Under the pieces are notes generated by a model. That model saw only the letters and a program-made list of their open reading frames with translations. It had not been told where the DNA came from and did not search any database. Shown here piece after piece: positions 1 to 4,508 of a stretch of 5,558 nucleotides of DNA; position 1 is the stretch's first letter; every line of letters starts with the position of its first letter. Made by a program: the position numbers and the translations under genes. Source of the DNA: an uncultured Bacteroidota bacterium (GTDB lineage: Bacteria; Bacteroidota; Bacteroidia; Chitinophagales; Chitinophagaceae); the NCBI GenBank assembly GCA_903825095.1, contig CAIJZF010000041.1, positions 1 to 5,558 of the forward strand. The letters are read 5' to 3'.

Positions 1-40
1 GTAAGAGGTCGCTTTTATCTTTAACACAATGTTATATTTA

Positions 41-172
41 TTGCTAAACGTTTTAAATTGCTTTAGATGCGAGGCAGAGGAAATTTTTTCGACCAAAATG
101 TACGAATAGTACTTTGCGGGAGAAAAAATTTCCTCTAACGAAGCAGATGAAGTGATTTAAGACGTTTAGTGA
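41..172 (+). repeat. Structured ~132-nt element, copy A, behind rpsR
   Basis: This is a long imperfect hairpin. The outer helix pairs 41-64 with 149-172, unbroken on the plus strand if G-T pairs are allowed (at 42, 43, 52, 59, 60 and 64). A small helix with tandem G-A mismatches pairs 65-70 with 143-148. An asymmetric internal loop has GAGGC (71-75) facing AACGAA (137-142). A perfect 14-bp helix pairs 76-89 with 123-136. The apical GTAC/GTAC stem (100-103, 109-112) is capped by GAATA. The right outer arm contains the rpsR stop codon (166-168). Copy B lies exactly 416 nt away with no gaps. The family is not recognised. It could be a plus-strand non-coding RNA, a folded single-strand DNA element, or a 3'-end structure of the minus-strand mRNA. 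The plus strand is preferred because the G-T pairs become A-C mismatches on the minus strand. Confidence 0.85.
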
Positions 173-369
173 GATACGTAGGGAAGGAGACCCATGAATC
201 TTGAACGCTTGATAGCATTTGCAAGTGAACGCTGATTCTTGGCTGTAAGACCAGTCTTGCGACGGTTAAGAATACGAGCATGTGGGTTCAAAAACTTTGC
301 AAGAATTTCTGTATCCTTGTAGTCAATGAACTTTATATTGTTTTGGTTAAAGTGATCTTGTTTTTTCAT
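166..369 (-). CDS. rpsR: Small ribosomal subunit protein bS18
   Basis: This 67-residue protein belongs to the S18 family, which binds 16S rRNA in the 30S platform next to S6. The signature runs from IDYKDTEILAKFLNPHARIL (residues 15-34) through the basic RRKTGLTAKNQRSLANAIKRSRF to the conserved end GLLPYVSH. The length is slightly below the usual ~75 because the N-terminus is short. The ATG at 367-369 is the only sensible start. It has no recognisable Shine-Dalgarno; the upstream sequence is a 7-nt repeat array (375-409). It is the last gene of an rpsF-ssb-rpsR cluster, 212 nt after ssb, which is unusually far for this operon because element B lies between. The stop codon is built into element A. 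The family call is very secure. Confidence 0.97.
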   Translation of the reverse strand: MKKQDHFNQNNIKFIDYKDTEILAKFLNPHARILNRRKTGLTAKNQRSLANAIKRSRFMGLLPYVSH

Positions 370-374
370 AGTAA

Positions 375-409
375 TAGATTTTAGATGTTAGACACTAGAT
401 TTTAGATTG
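375..409. repeat. Five-unit heptad array upstream of rpsR
   Basis: Five consecutive 7-nt units start with TAG at 375, 382, 389, 396 and 403: TAGATTT, TAGATGT, TAGACAC, TAGATTT and TAGATTG. The period is exact although the last four bases vary. The array ends about 5 nt before the rpsR start codon on the minus strand and occupies the place where a Shine-Dalgarno would sit. Because 7 is not a multiple of 3, it puts stop codons into all plus-strand frames, so it is not coding. Confidence 0.8.
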
Positions 410-456
410 ATACAAATTCTTAATGTTCTAAATAATTTTGTTTATATTGCTTACGG

Positions 457-588
457 GTTTTAAACGGACAATAGTGTTGTAGATACGAGGCAGAGAAACT
501 TTTTTCGACCAAAATGTACACATAGTACATTGCGGGAGAAAAAAGTTTATCTAACGAAGTAGATGCAATACTAGTGGCTGTTTAAAAT
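457..588 (+). repeat. Structured ~132-nt element, copy B, behind ssb
   Basis: This has the same architecture as copy A at constant offset 416. The outer helix pairs 457-480 with 565-588, with G-T pairs at 457, 466, 476 and 480 and two A-G mismatches at 468 and 471. The tandem G-A helix pairs 481-486 with 559-564. The internal loop again has GAGGC facing AACGAA. The second helix pairs 492-505 with 539-552 with one mismatch (495/549). The apical stem is longer here (513-519 with 525-531) and has loop ACATA. The right arm contains the ssb stop codon (582-584), at the same element position as the rpsR stop in copy A. The core 481-564 matches copy A at 74 of 84 positions. Six of the ten differences form three compensated base pairs. 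Confidence 0.85.
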
Positions 589-1046
589 GGGATGTCGTCT
601 ACGTTAATGTTGGAATCGCCATAGTCTATGGTCTCCAAATCCGGCGCTGCACTCGCAACTGGTGTTGCATTCGCTACAGGATGCCCACCATCAACTGACG
701 GCCCCGTTGTTCCACCTGATTTAGGACCGAATTGAACTGAATCTGCAATAATTTCTGTACGATACTTTTTCTCACCTGAGACTTTATCATCCCATGAGCG
801 TGTCTGTATACGTCCTTCTATCATTACACCTTGTCCCCTTTTAAGGTACTGAGCACTAGTTTCTGCTTGTCTTCCGAATACTACTATATTGTGATATTCA
901 ACTTGCTCTTGCTTAGCCCCTGCCGCATCTTTATAGATACGGTTAGTTGCTAAAGAGAAGTTAGTTACAGCAGTTCCATTAGGAAGAGATTTCTGTTCTG
1001 GGTCACGAGTAAGGTTTCCGTAAACAAATACTTTGTTTAAATACAT
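582..1046 (-). CDS. ssb: Single-stranded DNA-binding protein
   Basis: This 154-residue SSB coats single-stranded DNA during replication, repair and recombination and recruits partners through its C-terminal tip. The OB-fold covers residues 1-107, starting MYLNKVFVYGNLTRDPE and including FSLATNR, EYHNIVVFGRQAE and YLKRGQGVMIEGRIQTRSW. A Gly/Pro/Ala-rich linker (about 108-140) follows, ending in the diagnostic acidic tip DDIPF (150-154). The MYLNKV start matches the family, but no Shine-Dalgarno precedes it; a region with 7-nt periodicity sits there. It lies between rpsF and rpsR, the common bacterial arrangement. The sequence style resembles Parcubacteria SSBs as I recall them. The stop codon is part of the outer arm of element B. 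Confidence 0.97.
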   Translation of the reverse strand: MYLNKVFVYGNLTRDPEQKSLPNGTAVTNFSLATNRIYKDAAGAKQEQVEYHNIVVFGRQAETSAQYLKRGQGVMIEGRIQTRSWDDKVSGEKKYRTEIIADSVQFGPKSGGTTGPSVDGGHPVANATPVASAAPDLETIDYGDSNINVDDIPF

Positions 1047-1056
1047 AGATTTTTAC

Positions 1057-1142
1057 AGCTGTTGGCTTTTAGCCTTTAGCTATTAGCTTAGTAATTGAAT
1101 TCAGATTAGCTAATGCCTAATGGCTACCAGCTAATGGCTGTC
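1057..1142. repeat. Two heptad arrays between rpsF and ssb
   Basis: Two blocks of five 7-nt units are visible. Block 1 has units starting at 1057, 1064, 1071, 1078 and 1085 (AGCTGTT, GGCTTTT, AGCCTTT, AGCTATT, AGCTTAG). Block 2 has units at 1108, 1115, 1122, 1129 and 1136 (AGCTAAT, GCCTAAT, GGCTACC, AGCTAAT, GGCTGTC). The two are separated by about 16 nt and are out of phase by 2 nt. The consensus is near AGCTAAT, different from the TAGATTT array upstream of rpsR but with the same period. The arrays fill almost all of the 109-nt rpsF-ssb spacer. AGCT-type units are self-complementary, so the RNA could fold in several registers. Confidence 0.75.
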
Positions 1143-1155
1143 TTAAGTGTAATCC

Positions 1156-1680
1156 TTATTTAGTTTCCTCGCTAGCTACTTCTTCAACTACAACCTCTGG
1201 TGCAATTTCTGCAAAAATTTCAGGAACAGAATCAATTATAAGCTCAGGTTCTTTAGTTGTATCAATGTTGATATCATCTTCATTATTTACTAAAGATTCT
1301 GCTTTTATAACTGGAGCACGCTTTGTATAAACAGTATTCTCACGAACAGTTGATACAATCATAAAGCGCACAATTTCTTCATCGAGTTTAAGGCCTTTTT
1401 CAAGCTCCTTAACTTTAGAGCCTTCCATTTCGAATTTTATCCATCCAAAATATCCGACATTGAAACGAACATTCATGTTATTAACAACGCGTGTCATTTC
1501 ATAAGCAAGCTCACGCATATACGGAGCTTCTTCTGAAATGAAGCTACCTCCTAGGGTAGCAATAGACTGCTTGATCGCGTTTCCTTTCTCAAGCGCCGCA
1601 CTTTCATCTAGTTTGTTATCAAAGATGAAAGAAATCTCATAAACTCGGCTGTCTACTATGGTTTCATTTATTTCAGTCAT
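1156..1680 (-). CDS. rpsF: Small ribosomal subunit protein bS6, acidic tail
   Basis: This 174-residue S6 forms a heterodimer with S18 on the 30S platform. The S6 fold covers about residues 12-116: RVYEISFIFDNKL as the first strand, a helix with EKGNAIKQSIATLGG, then PYMRELAYEM, VGYFGWIKFEM, and the late strand EEIVRFMIVSTVREN. A strongly acidic tail (about 130-174, many Glu/Asp) follows; acidic S6 tails are known, but this one is long. I choose the ATG at 1678-1680. An in-frame TTG at 1708-1710 would add ten residues that do not look like S6, and it abuts the upstream hairpin tail. The Shine-Dalgarno is weak at best (GAG/GGG just upstream). It heads the rpsF-ssb-rpsR cluster. Confidence 0.93.
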   Translation of the reverse strand: MTEINETIVDSRVYEISFIFDNKLDESAALEKGNAIKQSIATLGGSFISEEAPYMRELAYEMTRVVNNMNVRFNVGYFGWIKFEMEGSKVKELEKGLKLDEEIVRFMIVSTVRENTVYTKRAPVIKAESLVNNEDDINIDTTKEPELIIDSVPEIFAEIAPEVVVEEVASEETK

Positions 1681-1708
1681 AGTCCCATACTCTAACACGA
1701 AATTAGTC

Positions 1709-1745
1709 AAAAGAAAAGGCCTGAGTGCTGGTGGCAGTCGGCCTT
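1709..1745 (-). terminator. Hairpin with T-rich tail between membrane gene and rpsF
   Basis: On the minus strand AAGGCC (1745-1740) pairs with GGCCTT (1721-1716). Inside it a weaker extension is possible (GA and TGC with TC and GCA around a G-G mismatch and a bulge). The 3' side is followed by TTCTTTT. It sits 17 nt after the membrane-protein stop codon and about 30 nt before the rpsF ATG. It reads as an intrinsic terminator. Its position in the rpsF leader, and a CCG on the 5' side, also allow a regulatory leader of the S6:S18-binding kind. Confidence 0.6.
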
Positions 1746-1761
1746 ATTCTCCATCAAATCC

Positions 1762-2190
1762 TTACCTTGTTGGCTTTTGGACTTTTAATTCCCTTGTGAA
1801 TAAATAAAATATCCTTTTACTGTGAGATACGGCAAATAGGACAATTATAACCCACAAAAAGGAGCAACCGAGCGAGAGGATTATATACATGAGGAGGTCG
1901 TTAAAATCGAAAGCTATTATGTTTTTTACGTCCTCAATAGAAAGCACCTCAGAAATCAAAAGAACAGCCGCGAATATGGGGGTTAAAAGAATCTGTGAAG
2001 CCCCTATATTTCTAAACAAATTGAATGCAACCCTGTCGCTATCTGTAGCCTGTTGTAATAATTTGCCTGTATTTTTTTCACAAGGTAAATGAAAAACTTG
2101 TCGAAACAAAGAATTCAAAAACCTTGCAAAAGCTCTACCGACATAAAAAACAACATAAACAACAAGAACACTTTGAGTAAAAGCTATCAT
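1762..2190 (-). CDS. Small hypothetical membrane protein
   Basis: This 142-residue protein is not recognised. Three hydrophobic stretches are visible: residues 5-21 (start of the protein, VLVVYVVFYVG), 66-84 (ILLTPIFAAVLLIS) and 98-121 (LLMYIILSLGCSFLWVIIVLF). They are separated by a basic, amphipathic loop (19-60, with RAFARFLNSLFRQVFHL and a single Cys37) and a short acidic loop (81-97). The C-terminus is basic (SHSKRIFYLFTRELKVQKPTR), suggesting it faces the cytoplasm by the positive-inside rule. The ATG at 2188-2190 has a good Shine-Dalgarno (GAGAGGTG) about 6 nt upstream, and a sigma70-like promoter lies at 2220-2248. It is probably its own transcription unit, or it reads through the following hairpin into rpsF. 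No function can be given. Confidence 0.75.
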   Translation of the reverse strand: MIAFTQSVLVVYVVFYVGRAFARFLNSLFRQVFHLPCEKNTGKLLQQATDSDRVAFNLFRNIGASQILLTPIFAAVLLISEVLSIEDVKNIIAFDFNDLLMYIILSLGCSFLWVIIVLFAVSHSKRIFYLFTRELKVQKPTR

Positions 2191-2219
2191 AGAACACCTC
2201 TCTTTAATTGTTTAACAGA

Positions 2220-2248
2220 ATTCTACTACTAGTATTATTTAATTACAA
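2220..2248 (-). promoter_or_regulatory. Sigma70-like promoter for the membrane-protein gene
   Basis: On the minus strand TTGTAA (2248-2243) and TAGAAT (2225-2220) are separated by exactly 17 nt. They match the -35 consensus at 4 of 6 and the -10 consensus at 5 of 6 positions. Transcription would start near 2213, giving a leader of about 20-25 nt with the Shine-Dalgarno inside it. The preceding gene ends in a terminator just upstream, which fits a new start here. Confidence 0.55.
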
Positions 2249-2291
2249 GTAGAAAAGGAAAGGTCTGATTGCTTGCATGCAATCAGACCTT
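2249..2291 (-). terminator. Terminator after the 102-aa gene
   Basis: A perfect 13-bp inverted repeat pairs 2260-2272 (AAGGTCTGATTGC) with 2279-2291, with a 6-nt loop. It lies 30 nt downstream of the stop codon at 2322. On the minus strand it is followed by a T-rich but interrupted tail (TCCTTTTCTA). The plus-strand exit has no T-run, so it most likely ends minus-strand transcription. Confidence 0.75.
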
Positions 2292-2321
2292 ATCTGCTTA
2301 ATACCTACAACAATGGATCAA

Positions 2322-2630
2322 CTACTTGATAGCTTTCACCGTCTCATAGCTTTCTCCATTAGAAGCAGCATTGTGTTGGCGCCATTTTGGCTTAATAATG
2401 ACACCTGTGATTTTTGGATGAAATGTCCCATCATCATTGAATAGAACAAGAACATTCCAATCATTCTTTTTGGCCTTGGTAATCTCCGAGGCAAATGTCG
2501 ACGCTCTTGGCAGAACAAATTTCTGCTCAACAACTCGGAAATTTATCACGCCGTGTCCACAATTTTCGTGAAAACCCTTAACGAACCCGGACACATGGGT
2601 ACGCGTTGGTCTTTTGCTCTCAGTAGCCAT
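2322..2630 (-). CDS. Hypothetical 102-aa protein, faint cold-shock-like motif
   Basis: This is a small basic, soluble protein that I do not recognise by name. Residues 17-29 (VKGFHENCGHGVI) line up with the cold-shock-domain pattern VKWFNxxKGFGFI. V, K, F, both G and I are kept in register, but the aromatic RNA-stacking residues of RNP1 are replaced by His and Val. Downstream, KFVLPRAS resembles the DVFVH strand of that OB-fold, and WNVLVLFNDDGTFHPKITGVII (about 58-79) looks like further beta strands. The tail is basic and polar (KPKWRQHN). The ATG at 2628-2630 has a near-perfect Shine-Dalgarno AGGAGGG (2641-2635), so strong expression is likely. It has its own promoter candidate and terminator, hence a single-gene unit. 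The OB-fold assignment is an inference at low confidence; that the gene is real is well supported. Confidence 0.8.
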   Translation of the reverse strand: MATESKRPTRTHVSGFVKGFHENCGHGVINFRVVEQKFVLPRASTFASEITKAKKNDWNVLVLFNDDGTFHPKITGVIIKPKWRQHNAASNGESYETVKAIK

Positions 2631-2671
2631 GTTGCCCTCCTTTCGTTTGGTTGATGGGTGTACTGGCTGAC

Positions 2672-2703
2672 TTTATAGTGCGCGTTTAATAGACAAAAGT
2701 CAA
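2672..2703 (-). promoter_or_regulatory. Candidate promoter for the 102-aa gene
   Basis: The minus strand carries a good -35 box TTGACT (2703-2698). At a 17-nt spacing the -10 would be CACTAT (2680-2675, weak). A better-looking TATAAA (2677-2672) has a 20-nt spacing. Either would give a leader of about 35-45 nt ending in the strong Shine-Dalgarno. The boxes lie directly after the arginase stop codon. Confidence 0.45.
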
Positions 2704-2711
2704 TATATTTT

Positions 2712-3662
2712 TTAAAGACCCTTATTTAAATGATTTACCGTTCTTTCTAATATATTAAAGGCTACTTTTGCCATAGGCTTGTCATTATCAAGGCTTGGGT
2801 CAATCTCAGTTATTTCAAAACAGCAAACTTTATCACTTTTCATTAATCCAATAATTATTTCTGTCGCATCTATTTCTTTTAAACCGTCCGGTACTGATAT
2901 TCCAGTACCCTTGCTTACTGACGGATCAAGTGAATCAACATCAAATGAAATATAAATATAATCACAAGCAAAAAGAGTACTTAAAATTTTATCTACAACT
3001 TTTTCTATTCCTAAATCTGTAATTTCTTGAGATGCAATTACTGGTAAATTATATTTATCTATTAAAAATTTTTCCTGCTCTTCATAATCACGAAGGCCAA
3101 CATAAACTAAATCTTCGTAATTAATTTTAGGACAAATCTTTCCTAAATTTTTTAATTTTTCCCATTCATTAAAAATATTCTCACCTATTTCTCTTACTTT
3201 CTTTTCTGAATTATCCATTCCCAATGAGGCAAGTACTGGCATCCCATGCATATTTCCTGTTGGGGTAGTATATGGCGAATGCAAATCAGAATGAGCATCA
3301 ATCCAAATAACTCCAATCCTTTTATCTTTATGTGCCATTTTAATTCCTGCGATAGTTCCAATTGAAGTGCTGTGGTCACTACTTATAACTAGTGGGAAAT
3401 TTTCTTCATCTAAAATATTTTTTACACGCTCTGCAATTTGTTCACTTATTTCTAATGTTTCTTTTATATTTTTAGCACAAACAAAATTATTACTATCTTT
3501 CTCTTTTTCACTTATATTTTTGATTTCAAAACTTTCATAACGCTTAAAAAAATCGCTTCCGATTTCGGAAGCGATTTTTTTAATTTCATCAACACCTAAA
3601 CTTGCCCCAACTGTACCTGCTCCAACGCCTGATTTTACCTCAACTATCTTTATAGATTTCAT
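2712..3662 (-). CDS. Arginase (ureohydrolase family)
   Basis: This 316-residue cytosolic Mn-dependent enzyme is expected to hydrolyse arginine to ornithine and urea. Visible elements are the N-terminal VKSGVGAGTVGASLGVDEIK and the metal ligands H97 (SSDHS), D122, H124 and D126 (DAHSDLH), and D241 and D243 (DVDSLDP). The substrate loop SPYTTPTGNMHG includes N137 and H139, and E286 (EITEIDP) corresponds to the guanidinium-binding Glu. Arginase is favoured over agmatinase by the SPYTTPTGN loop. Residues 94-95 are SS where the family usually has GG before DHS. Its overall style resembles Bacteroidetes-type arginases (GSDFFKRY, DLHSPYTTP), and it is more AT-rich than ssb (14 versus 30 G+C in two sampled 60-base lines), so transfer is possible. 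It starts 9 nt after tatD and has no clear Shine-Dalgarno. A terminator-like palindrome lies within its 5' part. Confidence 0.9.
   Translation of the reverse strand: MKSIKIVEVKSGVGAGTVGASLGVDEIKKIASEIGSDFFKRYESFEIKNISEKEKDSNNFVCAKNIKETLEISEQIAERVKNILDEENFPLVISSDHSTSIGTIAGIKMAHKDKRIGVIWIDAHSDLHSPYTTPTGNMHGMPVLASLGMDNSEKKVREIGENIFNEWEKLKNLGKICPKINYEDLVYVGLRDYEEQEKFLIDKYNLPVIASQEITDLGIEKVVDKILSTLFACDYIYISFDVDSLDPSVSKGTGISVPDGLKEIDATEIIIGLMKSDKVCCFEITEIDPSLDNDKPMAKVAFNILERTVNHLNKGL
3546..3581. terminator. Perfect palindromic terminator-like hairpin inside arginase
   Basis: Positions 3546-3561 pair perfectly with 3566-3581 around the loop ATTT: seven A, then a GC-rich ATCGCTTCCG stem, and the mirror image ending in seven T. 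It is symmetric, so both strands show stem plus T-run. On the coding strand it covers arginase nucleotides 82-117 (within residues 28-39, KKIASEIGSDFF). It may act as an intragenic attenuator or terminator, or may be a coincidence of the coding sequence. Its shape is seen directly; its activity is inferred. Confidence 0.6.
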
Positions 3663-3670
3663 TAAAACTA

Positions 3671-3676
3671 ATTATA
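3671..3676 (-). promoter_or_regulatory. Perfect -10 box just before arginase
   Basis: TATAAT overlaps the tatD stop codon on the minus strand and ends 8 nt before the arginase ATG. A start about 7 nt further on would give a leaderless or nearly leaderless mRNA, which would fit the missing Shine-Dalgarno. No convincing -35 box is found 17 nt upstream (AAATGC), so this is tentative. Confidence 0.3.
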
Positions 3677-4508
3677 CACCAAAAACTCTTTTAGCATTTT
3701 CTAATAACTTAAGTCTTACCTCCTCAAATGGCTCTTGTCTTAAGATGGCTATTTTCGCCACAATTTCCTGTACCAGAAGTGGGGTATTCCTCTTCCCACG
3801 ATAAGGTGCTGGCGTTGCATAGGGACTGTCTGTTTCGGCATGAATCATATGAAGTGGAACATAACGAACCACATCATCATAATCGTGTGAAAAAGTAATT
3901 ACACCCGGAAAGCTTACAGTAAAATCAATATCAATAAACCTCTTTGCAATATCTATATCTCCTGCAAAAAAGTGAGCATTTCCTTTTAATTTATCTCCAT
4001 GTATTTTTTTAGACTTTTCCAACATATCAAGCATATCCTCATAAGCATCCATACTACCTTTAGTCGGCCTGCCGTGTAACATAAGAGGTTTACCAACATT
4101 TATAGCTAAATCTATTTGTTTTTGAAAAACTTTTTTCTGTCTCTCTTTTTCCTCATTTTCATTCCAAGTTATTCCTTTTTGTTCACGCTCTTTTGCAAAA
4201 AAAGTTTCAATATAATAATAGTCTAATCCACACTCCCCCACGGCTACAACTTTTTCATGTCTTGCAAGTTTCTCATATGCTTCCTCATCATAAACTTCAA
4301 GTGGATTATCTCCTGGGTGAAGGCCAATTGTTGCAAAAATATTTGTATGGGCGTCCGCCAACGCTAAAGCATCTTTACTTTCTTTTAAACCAGTACCAAC
4401 CGTTATAGTTCCAAAACCATTTTTTTTCATCTCAGAAATAACCTCCTCCAAATCAGGCTTAAAAGCTTTGTCATGTAAATGTGAATGAATATCAAAAAAG
4501 CTATACAT
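3672..4508 (-). CDS. tatD: TatD-family metal-dependent hydrolase
   Basis: This 278-residue TIM-barrel metallohydrolase belongs to the TatD (YcfH/YabD-like) family, whose members act as 3'-5' DNases or phosphoesterases. Its metal site is complete: H8 and H10 (FDIHSHLHD), E92 (VGECGLDYY), H145 (LMLHGRP), H179 (NAHFFAGD) and D227 (AETDSPY), followed by the family end-motif PAPYRGKRNTP and NAKRVFGV. An insert of about 20 charged residues (102-123) after GECGLDYY, ahead of RQKKVFQKQIDLA, matches CPR homologues as I recall them. The ATG at 4506-4508 has an AAAGGA Shine-Dalgarno and overlaps the preceding ORF by 8 nt, implying translational coupling. The preceding ORF's C-terminus and tatD therefore come from the same original genome. 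The true cellular substrate is unknown. Confidence 0.92.
   Translation of the reverse strand: MYSFFDIHSHLHDKAFKPDLEEVISEMKKNGFGTITVGTGLKESKDALALADAHTNIFATIGLHPGDNPLEVYDEEAYEKLARHEKVVAVGECGLDYYYIETFFAKEREQKGITWNENEEKERQKKVFQKQIDLAINVGKPLMLHGRPTKGSMDAYEDMLDMLEKSKKIHGDKLKGNAHFFAGDIDIAKRFIDIDFTVSFPGVITFSHDYDDVVRYVPLHMIHAETDSPYATPAPYRGKRNTPLLVQEIVAKIAILRQEPFEEVRLKLLENAKRVFGV

Noticed and set aside
1..43. Any gene or site in the first 43 bases
   Set aside because: Only a 5-bp inverted repeat (22-26 with 30-34) and a TATATT box are seen; neither supports a feature call alone.
41..588. Elements A and B as integron attC sites
   Set aside because: They are folded-strand elements directly after stop codons with AAC/GTT near their ends, which recalls attC. 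But the ends read CTAAAC/GTTTAG and TTAAAC/GTTTAA, failing the GTTRRRY rule at its fourth base. Only copy B has an internal GTTAGAT, the neighbours are core ribosomal genes, and no integrase is present.
457..588. Elements as ordinary rho-independent terminators of ssb and rpsR
   Set aside because: They are much longer than terminators, have conserved internal loops, and neither strand shows a T-run after the outer helix. The T-runs lie inside the second helix.
375..1142. Heptad arrays as a CRISPR array
   Set aside because: Units are 7 nt with no spacers, and no cas gene is present.
1681..1710. TTG start giving rpsF ten extra residues
   Set aside because: The extra residues have no S6 character, the TTG abuts the hairpin tail, and the ATG at 1678-1680 gives the normal S6 N-terminus.
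1889..2092. 67-aa plus-strand ORF
   Set aside because: It lies entirely antisense to the membrane-protein gene, which has its own promoter and Shine-Dalgarno; its sequence resembles no family.
4193..4408. 71-aa plus-strand ORF
   Set aside because: It is antisense to the strongly conserved tatD and low-complexity (Leu/His/Gln-rich), a typical shadow frame.
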